18,939 bases of DNA from contig DATKZS010000204.1 of assembly GCA_035527835.1 (NCBI GenBank), forward strand, positions 1 through 18,939, written 5' to 3'. Of the stretch, positions 1 to 7,482 are shown one piece after another. Made by a program: the position numbers and the translations under genes. This DNA is from DATKZS01 sp035527835 [NCBI: bacterium]. Its GTDB lineage: Bacteria; RBG-13-61-14. A model generated the notes under the pieces. It did not search any database. It worked only from the letters and a program-made list of their open reading frames with translations, and was not told the DNA's origin. Positions within the stretch are counted from its first letter, which is position 1. Every line of letters begins with the position of its first letter.

Positions 1-6
1 AGTTTT

Positions 7-114
7 GACAGGATTGACAGGATAAACAGGATAACTGCCGGTTTCCCTTGGCGCCAATCCGACCGGAAGAGTGGTTCATTATTATTGAATCCCGTAAATC
101 CTGTTAATCCTGTC
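7..114. repeat. Imperfect inverted repeat, 'gacaggat' family, copy 1
   Basis: The left arm (7-32) is three tandem units of about 9 nt (gacaggatt, gacaggata, aacaggat). The right arm (89-114) is its reverse complement at 22 of 26 positions. The 56-nt centre has no recognisable content. The same core occurs as a perfect inverted repeat at 8476-8560, so this is a dispersed element and not a local hairpin. It lies just upstream of nnr. Whether it is a mobile remnant, a nucleoid-protein site or an RNA structure cannot be told from the sequence. Confidence 0.85.
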
Positions 115-132
115 CAATCTTCTTTGCTCCTC

Positions 133-152
133 TTAATAATATCCTTGTTTCT
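133..152. repeat. Solo half-arm of the 'aaggat' repeat family
   Basis: The 12 nt at 141-152 (atccttgtttct) are identical to the outer end of the right arm of the inverted repeat at 15302-15379. The preceding bases (cttaataat) are also similar. No left arm is visible nearby, so it looks like a decayed or truncated copy. It ends just before the nnr ribosome binding site. Confidence 0.4.
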
Positions 153-167
153 TAAAGGAAGGCTGAA

Positions 168-1748
168 ATGACATGGATCAAAGACCGGGTGGGGACGGCG
201 GCGATGATGAAGGAGATGGACCGCAAGACCATTTCCGAGTACGGGGTCCCCGGGATCGTGCTGATGGAGAACGCGGGGCGGCAGGCGTTCGAGTTCATCA
301 TGGAGGAGTTCGCTCCCCGGCGGGTCACGGTTTTCGCGGGCAAGGGCAACAACGGGGGCGACGGCTACGTGATCGCCCGTCATCTGTTGAATGCGGGGAT
401 TGAGGTCAATACGCTGGTGCTCGCGAAAAAGGACGACGTCCGCGGTGACGCGCGGACGAACCTTGACATCCTGGTAAAGATGGGCGGCCGGGTGCGCTGG
501 GTGCTGGACGAGGCGGCGCTTGAGGATTACCGGCTCGAGGTCCAGCGCTCGGACCTGATCGTGGACGCGATCCTGGGCACGGGGATCGAGAGCGAGGTGC
601 ACGGGATTTTCGCGCAGGCCATCGGGTTCATCAACGTAATGGTGCGCGAGAACCCGCGAATCCGGGTGGCGGCGGTGGACCTGCCCTCCGGTCTGAACGC
701 GGACACGGGCCAGGTGATGGGCGAGGCGGTGGAGGCGGACGCCACGGTCACGTTCGGGATGCTGAAGAGCGGCCAGCTCTGCCACCCGGGCGCGGAGCTG
801 GTGGGGACGCTGGCGGCGGTTGACATCGGGGTCCCGCGCGGGCTTTATGAGAACGCGCCGCACCGGGTGATCACGGCGGAGCTGGCGGCGGGACTGCTTC
901 CCTGCCGGGATGAGGACAGCCACAAGGGCGACGTGGGCCACGGCCTGGTGCTGGCCGGGTCGCCGGGCAAGACCGGCGCGGCGGTGATGGCGGCCCAGTC
1001 CGCTCTCCGGACGGGGGCGGGTCTGATCACGCTGGCCGGGCCGGCGGGCCTGCACTCCATCCTGGAGGCGAAGACGTTGGAGGTCATGACCGAGCCGCTG
1101 CCGGAGACGGCTGACGGGACGCTGGGCGGCGTGTCGCTCGCCCGGGCGCTCGAGCTGCTTTCCGGGAAGACGGCGGCGGCGCTGGGTCCGGGGCTGGGGC
1201 GGAACGCGGAGGCAACGGAGTTCGTGCGGTCGGTGATCAAGGAATGCGCGGCGCCGCTGGTGATTGACGCGGACGGCCTGTTCGCGGTGGCGGAGGACGT
1301 GTCGGTTCTGGACAAGAAGGCTGGTCCGGTGGTGCTGACCCCGCACCCGGGCGAGATGGCGCGGCTGCTGGGTATTAAGACGGCCGAGGTGCAGGCGGAC
1401 CGGCCGGGCGCGGCGCTGGGTTTCGCCAAAAAACATGGCGTGATCGTGGTATTGAAGGGCGCGCATACAATCGTGGCGGCGCCGGACGGGCGCGCGTTCT
1501 TCAACCTCACCGGCAATCCGGGGCTGGCCACGGGCGGGACCGGCGACGTGCTCACGGGCATGGTGCTGGGCCTCGTCTGCCAGGGGCTGGGGCCGCTCGA
1601 CGCGGCCGTGCTCGCCGTGTTCCTGCACGGGACGGCGGGAGATTTGGCGGCGGATGAGCTCTCCGAAGAGGCCATGATCGCGTCCGACGTGATCGCCCGG
1701 ATCGGCGAGGCCATCCAACTGCTGGACGAAGCCGGCGAGGAGTGCTGA
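168..1748 (+). CDS. nnr: Bifunctional NAD(P)HX epimerase / ADP-dependent NAD(P)HX dehydratase
   Basis: This cytosolic enzyme repairs hydrated, inactive NAD(P)H. The N-terminal half epimerises R- and S-NAD(P)HX, and the C-terminal half dehydrates S-NAD(P)HX using ADP. The 526 residues match the usual size of the bifunctional fusion. The YjeF_N domain (about 1-225) shows GKGNNGGDG at 58-66 and VDLPSG at 170-175. The carbohydrate-kinase-like domain (about 245-520) shows KGDVGHGLVLAGSPGKTGAA from 253, a GPGLG loop at 340-344, TPHPGE at 391-396 and the signature NPGLATGGTGD at 450-460, whose last Asp is the expected catalytic residue. The ATG at 168 has a strong Shine-Dalgarno (AAAGGAAGG, 154-162). 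The stop overlaps the start of tsaE by 7 nt, which implies translational coupling. The nnr-tsaE pairing is widespread (yjeF-yjeE in E. coli). Confidence 0.96.
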   Translation: MTWIKDRVGTAAMMKEMDRKTISEYGVPGIVLMENAGRQAFEFIMEEFAPRRVTVFAGKGNNGGDGYVIARHLLNAGIEVNTLVLAKKDDVRGDARTNLDILVKMGGRVRWVLDEAALEDYRLEVQRSDLIVDAILGTGIESEVHGIFAQAIGFINVMVRENPRIRVAAVDLPSGLNADTGQVMGEAVEADATVTFGMLKSGQLCHPGAELVGTLAAVDIGVPRGLYENAPHRVITAELAAGLLPCRDEDSHKGDVGHGLVLAGSPGKTGAAVMAAQSALRTGAGLITLAGPAGLHSILEAKTLEVMTEPLPETADGTLGGVSLARALELLSGKTAAALGPGLGRNAEATEFVRSVIKECAAPLVIDADGLFAVAEDVSVLDKKAGPVVLTPHPGEMARLLGIKTAEVQADRPGAALGFAKKHGVIVVLKGAHTIVAAPDGRAFFNLTGNPGLATGGTGDVLTGMVLGLVCQGLGPLDAAVLAVFLHGTAGDLAADELSEEAMIASDVIARIGEAIQLLDEAGEEC

Positions 1749-2254
1749 GCCTGGTCATCATCACGAGCTCGACGGAGGAGACGCGGGACGCGGGCGAGCG
1801 GCTGGGCCGCGTGCTCCGGCCGGGCGACGCGGTGGCGCTTTGCGGAGAGCTGGGCACGGGCAAGACGGTTTTCGTGCAGGGCCTGGCGCGGGGACTGGGA
1901 ACGGAGCCTGACGTTTTGGTAACCAGCCCTACTTTTGTTATCCTTCATGAATACCCCGGCCGGACGCCGCTGTATCATTTTGATTTTTACCGCCTTATGG
2001 AGGAGCGGGAGGCCTGGGAGCTGGGAGTCGAGGACTATCTGGAGGGCGACGGGGTGGCGGCCGCGGAATGGGCGGACAAGTTCCCCGCCCTGTTCGGGGC
2101 GCGGACAATATGGATAGAGTTCAGGAGCACGGGAGAGAATGAGCGGCGATTGGAGCTTCGCGCCGGACAAGAGTTCGGAGACGAGCGATGGGCGATGATC
2201 GAGGGAGCAGTTAAAGATTTCATTTCACGCAAAGGCGCAAAGGGCGCAAAGTAA
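1742..2254 (+). CDS. tsaE: tRNA threonylcarbamoyladenosine biosynthesis ATPase TsaE
   Basis: TsaE is the ATPase that works with TsaB and TsaD to put the t6A modification on tRNAs reading ANN codons. The 170 residues show a Walker A GELGTGKT at 35-42, the conserved TSPTF at 61-65, YHFDFYRL at 78-85 and EWADKFP at 109-115, all typical of the family. It starts with GTG, 7 nt inside the nnr end. The family core ends near residue 160. The last residues (SRKGAKGAK) are encoded by the left arm of an inverted repeat (2228-2299), and the TAA follows immediately after that arm, so the tail is probably acquired from the repeat and not functional. Neighbours nnr and lysC are chromosomal housekeeping genes. 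Confidence 0.95.
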   Translation: MLSLVIITSSTEETRDAGERLGRVLRPGDAVALCGELGTGKTVFVQGLARGLGTEPDVLVTSPTFVILHEYPGRTPLYHFDFYRLMEEREAWELGVEDYLEGDGVAAAEWADKFPALFGARTIWIEFRSTGENERRLELRAGQEFGDERWAMIEGAVKDFISRKGAKGAK

Positions 2255-2299
2255 TTAGAAACGAATTAAATTCTTCTTTGCGTTCTTTGCGTCTTTGCG
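2228..2299. repeat. Inverted repeat of 'cgcaaag' units spanning the tsaE 3' end
   Basis: The left arm (2228-2251) is three units (cgcaaagg, cgcaaaggg, cgcaaag). The right arm (2276-2299) matches its reverse complement at 21 of 24 positions. All three mismatches become G-U pairs in RNA, so a transcript could form an unbroken 24-bp stem with a 24-nt loop. The left arm is inside the tsaE reading frame. There is no T-tract after the right arm, so a simple intrinsic terminator is doubtful. Confidence 0.9.
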
Positions 2300-2320
2300 A
2301 GAACTATGTATTTTATTTTC

Positions 2321-2330
2321 GGGGGAGGTG
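2321..2330 (+). promoter_or_regulatory. Ribosome binding site that fixes the lysC start
   Basis: GGGGGAGGTG lies 8 nt before a TTG at 2339 that opens the usual aspartate-kinase N-terminus (M-A-L-V-V-Q-K-Y-G-G-S-S). An in-frame ATG at 2306 lies upstream of this site, has no Shine-Dalgarno of its own and would add an atypical 11-residue leader. Confidence 0.75.
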
Positions 2331-2338
2331 GAATTGCC

Positions 2339-3607
2339 TTGGCTCTAGTGGTTCAGAAATACGGCGGCTCTTCGCTGGGTACGGTTGAGAAGATCCAGGA
2401 AGTTGCGCGGAAGGTGCTGTCGCGGCAGCGCTCCGGCGACGACGTGGTGGTGGTGGCGTCGGCGATGCAGGGGGAGACGGACCGCCTGATCGGCCTGGCG
2501 GTGGGGATCACCGACGTTCCCGAGCTTCGCGAGTACGACTCGATGATCTCGACGGGCGAGCAGGTGAGCACGGCTCTGCTGGCGATCGCGGTGCAGGCGC
2601 AGGGCGGCAAGGCGCGGTCGCTGTTGGCTCACCAGATTCCGATCCGGACGGACTGCGCGTTCAAGGACGCCCGGATCGAGGAAATCGGAACGGAGCGGAT
2701 CCGTTCGCTGTTGGACCAGGGCTACGTGATTTTCGTGGCCGGGTTCCAGGGCGCGGACTGCGACGGCAACGTGACGACGCTGGGGCGCGGGGGATCGGAC
2801 ACCACGGCGGTGGCGGTGGCGGCGGCGCTGAAGGCGGACGTGTGCGAGATCTATTCGGACGTTGACGGCATCTACACCACGGACCCTCGGGTGGAGGAGC
2901 GGGCGCGGCGGCTGGATAAAGTGAGCTACGAGGAAGTGCTGGAGATGTCGAGCCTGGGCGCCAAGGTGCTGCAGATCCGGGCGGTGGAGATGGCGATGAA
3001 ACACAATGTCCCCGTGCTGTGCCTGTCAACGTTCGGGCCGCCGACGGGGACCCTGGTGACGAAGGGGGACAAGGAAATGGAACAGATAGTGGTGTCGGGC
3101 GTGGCGCTGGACCGCAACGAGTGCAAGATCACGATCTGCCGGGTGCCGGACCGTCCGGGGGTGGCGGCGGCGATCTTCCATCCGCTGTCGGAGGCGAACA
3201 TCTCGGTGGACATGATCATCCAGAACGTGAGCGAGGCGGGGTACACGGACATCTCGTTCACGGTGCGCAAGGAGGACCTGGCGCGGGCCAAGAAGATCTC
3301 GGCGCGGACGGCCAAGGAGCTGCGGTCGGACCGCATCGTCACCGACGACAAGATTTCCAAGGTGAGCGTGGTGGGGCTGGGCATGAGATCGCACGCGGGG
3401 GTGGCGGCCAAGATGTTCAACACGCTGGCCGCGGGCAACATCAACATCCAGATGATCTCGACCTCGGAGATCAAGGTGTCGTGCGTGGTTGACCAGAAAT
3501 TCGGCGAGCTCGCGGTGCGGCTCCTGCACGAGGCCTTCGGGCTGGATAAGCCGCCGGAAATCTCAAGGGCGGCCGGGAAGAAGCGGGCGGCAAAAAGTAA
3601 AAAGTAA
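2339..3607 (+). CDS. lysC: Aspartate kinase
   Basis: It phosphorylates L-aspartate to 4-phospho-L-aspartate, the first step towards lysine/diaminopimelate, threonine and methionine. The kinase domain begins VQKYGGSSLG at residues 5-14 and includes the FQGAD...TTLGRGGSDTTA substrate/ATP segment and the IYSDVDGIYTTDPR motif. Two C-terminal ACT repeats follow (ITICRVPDRPGVAAAIF... and VSVVGLGMRSHAGVAAKMF...), typical of feedback-regulated monofunctional enzymes of about 405-410 residues. I chose the TTG start because of the Shine-Dalgarno and the family N-terminus; an upstream in-frame ATG exists at 2306. The C-terminus has a lysine-rich tail (KKRAAKSKK), the end of which is encoded by an A-rich tandem repeat. 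It lies 57 nt before cimA, so co-transcription is likely. Confidence 0.95.
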   Translation: MALVVQKYGGSSLGTVEKIQEVARKVLSRQRSGDDVVVVASAMQGETDRLIGLAVGITDVPELREYDSMISTGEQVSTALLAIAVQAQGGKARSLLAHQIPIRTDCAFKDARIEEIGTERIRSLLDQGYVIFVAGFQGADCDGNVTTLGRGGSDTTAVAVAAALKADVCEIYSDVDGIYTTDPRVEERARRLDKVSYEEVLEMSSLGAKVLQIRAVEMAMKHNVPVLCLSTFGPPTGTLVTKGDKEMEQIVVSGVALDRNECKITICRVPDRPGVAAAIFHPLSEANISVDMIIQNVSEAGYTDISFTVRKEDLARAKKISARTAKELRSDRIVTDDKISKVSVVGLGMRSHAGVAAKMFNTLAAGNINIQMISTSEIKVSCVVDQKFGELAVRLLHEAFGLDKPPEISRAAGKKRAAKSKK

Positions 3608-3627
3608 AAAGGAAAAAGGAAAAAAAG
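3592..3627 (+). repeat. A-rich 7-nt tandem repeat at the lysC 3' end
   Basis: Four consecutive 7-mers (AAAAAGT, AAAAAGT, AAAAAGG, AAAAAGG, 3592-3619) are followed by a longer A-run. The first two units encode the last lysines of aspartate kinase and its TAA. This is another case in this window where a repeat provides the end of a reading frame. Confidence 0.8.
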
Positions 3628-3664
3628 AAGGGGAAAATATGGTACTCGTGGCCGGGAAGGAAAC

Positions 3665-5272
3665 ATGACGCACAAGGTAACGATCTATGATACGACCCTG
3701 CGCGACGGCTCGCAGGGGGAGGACGTGTCGTTCAGCGTGAACGACAAGCTGCGGATCGCGCAGAAGCTCGACGAGCTCGGGGTGCATTACATCGAGGGCG
3801 GGTGGCCGGGGGCGAACCCGAAGGACACGCAGTTCTTCCAGGAGGCGCGGAAGCTCCCGCTGCATCACGCGGCGCTGGCGGCATTCGGCTCGACGCGGCG
3901 CAAGGGCTTGAGCCCGGGCCAGGACCCGCAGGTGAAGGACCTGCTCGACGCGCATACCCGGATCGTGACCATCGTCGGCAAGACCTGGGACTTCCACGTC
4001 CGCGAGGTGCTGGGCGCGAGCCTCACCGAGAACCTGGCGATGATCTCCGACACGATTGACCACCTGAAGCAGAAGGGGCGCGAGGTCTTTTTCGACGCCG
4101 AGCATTTTTTCGACGCCTGGCGCGCGAACCGGACGTACACGGAGGAGGTCATCATGGCGGCGGCGCGGGCGGGCGCGGACTCGATCTGCCTGTGCGACAC
4201 CAACGGGGGAAGCCTGCCCGGCCAGATCGTGGCGGCGCTCGCGGCGACGCGGGAGCTGATCGCGCTGCCGCTCGGGATCCACTGCCATAACGACAGCGAG
4301 CTGGCGGTGGCCAACACCCTGGCCGCGGTCAAGCACGGCGCGGCCATGGTGCAGGGTACGATCAACGGGCTCGGGGAGCGGGCGGGCAACGCCAACCTTT
4401 GCTCGATCATCCCGGACCTGATCCTGAAGCTCGGGGTGAGCTGCATCCCGCGGGCCCGGCTCAAGAAGCTCCGCGAGGTGAGCCATTTCATTTACGAGCT
4501 GGCGCTGATGGCGCCGCCCACGCACCAGCCGTTCGTGGGCGACTCGGCGTTCGCGCACAAGGGCGGCCAGCACGGCGACGCGGTGCGCAAGAACCCGGAG
4601 ACCTACGAGCAGATCGAGCCGGAGCTGGTGGGCAATCGGCGGCGGTTCATCGTCTCGGACCTTTCCGGGTGCGCCAGCATCGAGGCCAAGGCCGAGGAGT
4701 ACGGGTGCAGCCTGCCGCGCAAGACGGACGAGGCCCGGCACCTGCTCCAGGAGGTGAAGCGCCTGGAGGAGCAGGGATACCAGTTCGAGGGCGCGGAGGC
4801 GAGCTTCGAGCTCTTGATGCACGCGGCCATGGGAAAGCGCAAGCGCTATTTTGACTTCAAGGGGTTCCGGGTGATTGACGAGCGCAAGCCGGAGGACGTG
4901 ACGGCGCGGGCGGAGGCCACCATCATGCTCGAGGTGCAGGGCAAGGGCGAGGCGCACACGGCGGCGGCCGGGGTGGGCCCGGTGAACGCGCTGGACAACG
5001 CGCTGCGCAAGGCGCTGGAGCGCTTTTTCCCGAGGCTCAATGAAGTGCGGCTGATTGATTACAAGGTGCGGGTGCTGCCGGCGGGGCTGGCCACGGCCAG
5101 CAAGGTGCGCGTGCTGATCGAGTCCACCGACGGAACCGACACCTGGGGCACGGTGGGGGTGTCGGACAACATCATCGAGGCGAGCTGGCAGGCCCTGATT
5201 GACAGCATTGACTACAAGCTGTTCAAGGATGAAAAACAGGGGCGGCGAAAAAAAGGGCGGAAGAAGCTTTAG
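3665..5272 (+). CDS. cimA: (R)-citramalate synthase
   Basis: It condenses acetyl-CoA with pyruvate to (R)-citramalate, giving 2-oxobutanoate for isoleucine synthesis without threonine deaminase. The 535 residues fit the CimA/LeuA-like long family. The TIM barrel begins YDTTLRDGSQGED (8-20), has the metal-binding HCHND at 206-210 and NGLGERAGNANL from 234, and is followed by a C-terminal regulatory LeuA dimer domain (about 400-530). CimA is favoured over 2-isopropylmalate synthase by the DGSQGEDVSFSVNDKL stretch and the overall length; the substrate is still an inference. The ATG has GGAAGG closely upstream. lysC-cimA adjacency fits an isoleucine/aspartate-family block like those in Geobacter-type genomes. 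The 3' end overlaps the next gene by 44 nt. Confidence 0.9.
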   Translation: MTHKVTIYDTTLRDGSQGEDVSFSVNDKLRIAQKLDELGVHYIEGGWPGANPKDTQFFQEARKLPLHHAALAAFGSTRRKGLSPGQDPQVKDLLDAHTRIVTIVGKTWDFHVREVLGASLTENLAMISDTIDHLKQKGREVFFDAEHFFDAWRANRTYTEEVIMAAARAGADSICLCDTNGGSLPGQIVAALAATRELIALPLGIHCHNDSELAVANTLAAVKHGAAMVQGTINGLGERAGNANLCSIIPDLILKLGVSCIPRARLKKLREVSHFIYELALMAPPTHQPFVGDSAFAHKGGQHGDAVRKNPETYEQIEPELVGNRRRFIVSDLSGCASIEAKAEEYGCSLPRKTDEARHLLQEVKRLEEQGYQFEGAEASFELLMHAAMGKRKRYFDFKGFRVIDERKPEDVTARAEATIMLEVQGKGEAHTAAAGVGPVNALDNALRKALERFFPRLNEVRLIDYKVRVLPAGLATASKVRVLIESTDGTDTWGTVGVSDNIIEASWQALIDSIDYKLFKDEKQGRRKKGRKKL

Positions 5273-5669
5273 GCTTCTCGGCCCGGCGCTGGCCCTGGCC
5301 GCGGCGGCGGCGTGGGCCGCGTGGTCGCTCCATGCGTTGACGGCGGCGCCCCAGAGCCGGGCGGCGGACTACGCGTGCCAGGGCCAGGGCCGGGCGGTCA
5401 CGCTGGCCGAGGTCGGGGGCCACGCGCCGCAAGGCGTTGACCAATGCCCGGACGCCGTGCGCTACATCGTGGGCCGCCGCATGGACCTGAACCGGGCCAC
5501 GGAAGCGGAGCTTGACCTGCTCCCCGGCATCGGGGCGGAGTCGGCGCGGCGCATCATCGAATTCCGTGAGCAGCACGGCGGGTTCCGGGGCCGCGCGGAT
5601 TTTTCCCGGATCCCCGGCCTGGGCCGAGAGGCGCGCGTTAGCTTGGAAACCTGGGCGGATGTAAAATAA
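5229..5669 (+). CDS. Membrane-anchored ComEA-like helix-hairpin-helix protein
   Basis: This small protein of 146 residues probably binds DNA outside the cytoplasm. A basic N-terminus (MKNRGGEKKGGR) is followed by one Ala/Leu-rich membrane segment at about 15-38. The C-terminal region holds two helix-hairpin-helix motifs: LNRATEAELDLLPGIGAESARRI at about 87-109 and FSRIPGLG at about 125-132. That arrangement is the ComEA core. A middle segment with two cysteines (residues 50 and 73) is not recognised. The start inside cimA is a choice: the ATG at 5229 has only AAGG close upstream, and an in-frame TTG at 5199 would add ten residues. No other competence genes are visible, so a role in DNA uptake is not shown. 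Confidence 0.85.
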   Translation: MKNRGGEKKGGRSFRLLGPALALAAAAAWAAWSLHALTAAPQSRAADYACQGQGRAVTLAEVGGHAPQGVDQCPDAVRYIVGRRMDLNRATEAELDLLPGIGAESARRIIEFREQHGGFRGRADFSRIPGLGREARVSLETWADVK

Positions 5670-5684
5670 AACGGGCGTAAGTTG

Positions 5685-7472
5685 ATGGAAGCGTTAAAGC
5701 AAAAGTACGGGATGGAAGGCGACCTGGTGGAGCTGCCGTTCCCGGCGCTGCTCGAGTTCCTGCACGAGCGCAACGTGACGGGGCGGCTGGTGCTCCGGCG
5801 GGGCGAGCTGACCAAGATGGTGTTCCTGGTGGAGGGCAAGCCGGTGAACGTGGACAGCACGCTGCGCGACGAGACGCTGGGGCGCTACCTGATCAAGAAG
5901 GAGAAGATCAGCGAGGAACAGTTCGAGCAGAGCATCCTGATGATGATCGAGCAGAACATCCAGCAGGGGGCGGCGCTGGTGAAGATGGGGGTGCTCTCGG
6001 CCAAGGAGCTTTATTTCGAGGTCAAGTCGCAGACGCGGGAGAAGCTCTTGTCGTGCTTTGCGTGGACGCAGGGGACGTTCGGGTTCTACCCGGACGTGGA
6101 TTTCGTGGAGGACATGTACCGGTTCGAGATGGCGGTGCCCCGCGCCATGCATGAAGGCATCAACCGCTTTTTCCCGAAGGGGGCCGTCGAGCGGGAGCTG
6201 GCACGGGTCAGCCCCGGCCCCATCGTCCCGGCCCCGGATATCATGGAGCGGATCGGCGAGTATGAGCTGAGCGAGGAGGAATCCGAGTTCGTGCTCCATA
6301 TTAACGGTGTTGATGACCTCCTGACGCTGAAGAAAAAGGAAAAGTCGTACCCGTTCGCCTCCCGGCTTCTCTACCTGTTCCTGGTGTGCGACCTGGTCGG
6401 TCCGAAAGGAAAGCCGGAGCAGGCGCTCCGGCAGCCGGCCAAGTATCAGCTCGATCTTCCGCCGATCGAGGAGTTCATGATTCCCTCGGGGCACGACACC
6501 TCTCCGGAGGTGGTGGAGGAGGACGAGGGGCCGGTGGAGGCGGATGAGGGCGCGGGGCCGAAGGAGGGAGAAGAGGCGGAGCTGGACGTGGAAGAAGATG
6601 TTTTCTGCGACGACGAGGTCATGGATGAGCGCGACTTCCGCTCCGCGTCCGGGAAAAGCGCGGCCGAGGTGGATGAGGAAGCGATCATGGATGACGGCGG
6701 GCCGATGGAAGAACCGCCATTGTCGGACGAGGCCGAGGCCCAAGCCGGCGAGGTCCCGCCGCTGGCCCGGGTCAAGATGGTGAAAGGCCATGAGAAGGAA
6801 GAGTCCGACATTCTCGAATTCTATATGGGCCTCAAGAGCGCGGACTTTTTCTCGCTGCTGCGCATCGGGCAGGACGCGGACTCGGTCCAGGTCACGGAGG
6901 CCTACCGGCGGCTCCGGCGCGAGTATGACAAGAGCAATTTCCCGCCGGGCCTGTCCGGCGAGGCCCTGGCCAAGCTGGAGGAGATTCACGCGCAGATCAT
7001 CCGGGCCTACGAGACGCTTCGCACCTTGATCGGCCGCCGGGAATACCTGTCCCGGATCCAGGCGGAGGCCGAAGGAAAGACCACCGCGGCCGCGCTCAAG
7101 GCCGAACAATACCTGCAGCAGGGAGTGCAGTTCGTGCGCAAGCGCGACTGGCCCCGCGCCCAGGCCATGTTCGAGAAAGCGGTGGAGGCCAGGCCGGAGG
7201 AGCCGGAGTACCTGGGCTACCTCGGCTGGACCATTTACTCGAACCCGGAAGAGCAAGCGGCCGAACGCACGGAACGGGCCAAGACCCTGATCCGAAAAGC
7301 CATTGACATAAACCCGCAGATGGACTCCTCGCGCGTTTTCCTCGGTAAAATACTGAAGGAAGAAGGCAAGATCCAGGAAGCGGTCGAGCAGCTCGAGACC
7401 GCGCTCTTGTGCAACGCCAAGTGCCGGGAAGCGGAGCGCGAGCTCAAAAGTCACGAAGCCGGCGAGTGGTAA
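5685..7472 (+). CDS. DUF4388 (PATAN) / degenerate J-like / TPR regulatory protein
   Basis: This cytosolic protein of 595 residues has no signal peptide. Residues about 10-180 resemble the DUF4388/PATAN family, beginning LVELPFPALLEFLHERNVTG and including LVEGKPVNVDSTL and the ETLGRYLIKKEKISEEQF helix; such proteins occur in deltaproteobacterial and cyanobacterial signalling. A strongly acidic low-complexity linker runs from about 268 to 355. Residues 375-458 look like a J domain (DFFSLLRIGQDADSVQVTEAYRRL), but the HPD tripeptide is replaced by YDK at 414-416, so it should not stimulate an Hsp70. The C-terminus (about 465-590) has TPR-like helices. The ATG at 5685 follows a TTG at 5682 directly, and the ribosome site is weak. 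A PilZ-like gene follows after 10 nt, suggesting joint function. The exact role is unknown. Confidence 0.8.
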   Translation: MEALKQKYGMEGDLVELPFPALLEFLHERNVTGRLVLRRGELTKMVFLVEGKPVNVDSTLRDETLGRYLIKKEKISEEQFEQSILMMIEQNIQQGAALVKMGVLSAKELYFEVKSQTREKLLSCFAWTQGTFGFYPDVDFVEDMYRFEMAVPRAMHEGINRFFPKGAVERELARVSPGPIVPAPDIMERIGEYELSEEESEFVLHINGVDDLLTLKKKEKSYPFASRLLYLFLVCDLVGPKGKPEQALRQPAKYQLDLPPIEEFMIPSGHDTSPEVVEEDEGPVEADEGAGPKEGEEAELDVEEDVFCDDEVMDERDFRSASGKSAAEVDEEAIMDDGGPMEEPPLSDEAEAQAGEVPPLARVKMVKGHEKEESDILEFYMGLKSADFFSLLRIGQDADSVQVTEAYRRLRREYDKSNFPPGLSGEALAKLEEIHAQIIRAYETLRTLIGRREYLSRIQAEAEGKTTAAALKAEQYLQQGVQFVRKRDWPRAQAMFEKAVEARPEEPEYLGYLGWTIYSNPEEQAAERTERAKTLIRKAIDINPQMDSSRVFLGKILKEEGKIQEAVEQLETALLCNAKCREAERELKSHEAGEW

Positions 7473-7482
7473 GGCGGGCGCC

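Noticed and set aside
845-2170. Long minus-strand open frame opposite nnr and tsaE
   Set aside because: It is the shadow of high-GC coding on the + strand. It has low-complexity Ser/Pro/Arg composition, matches no family and lies wholly under genes with clear motifs.
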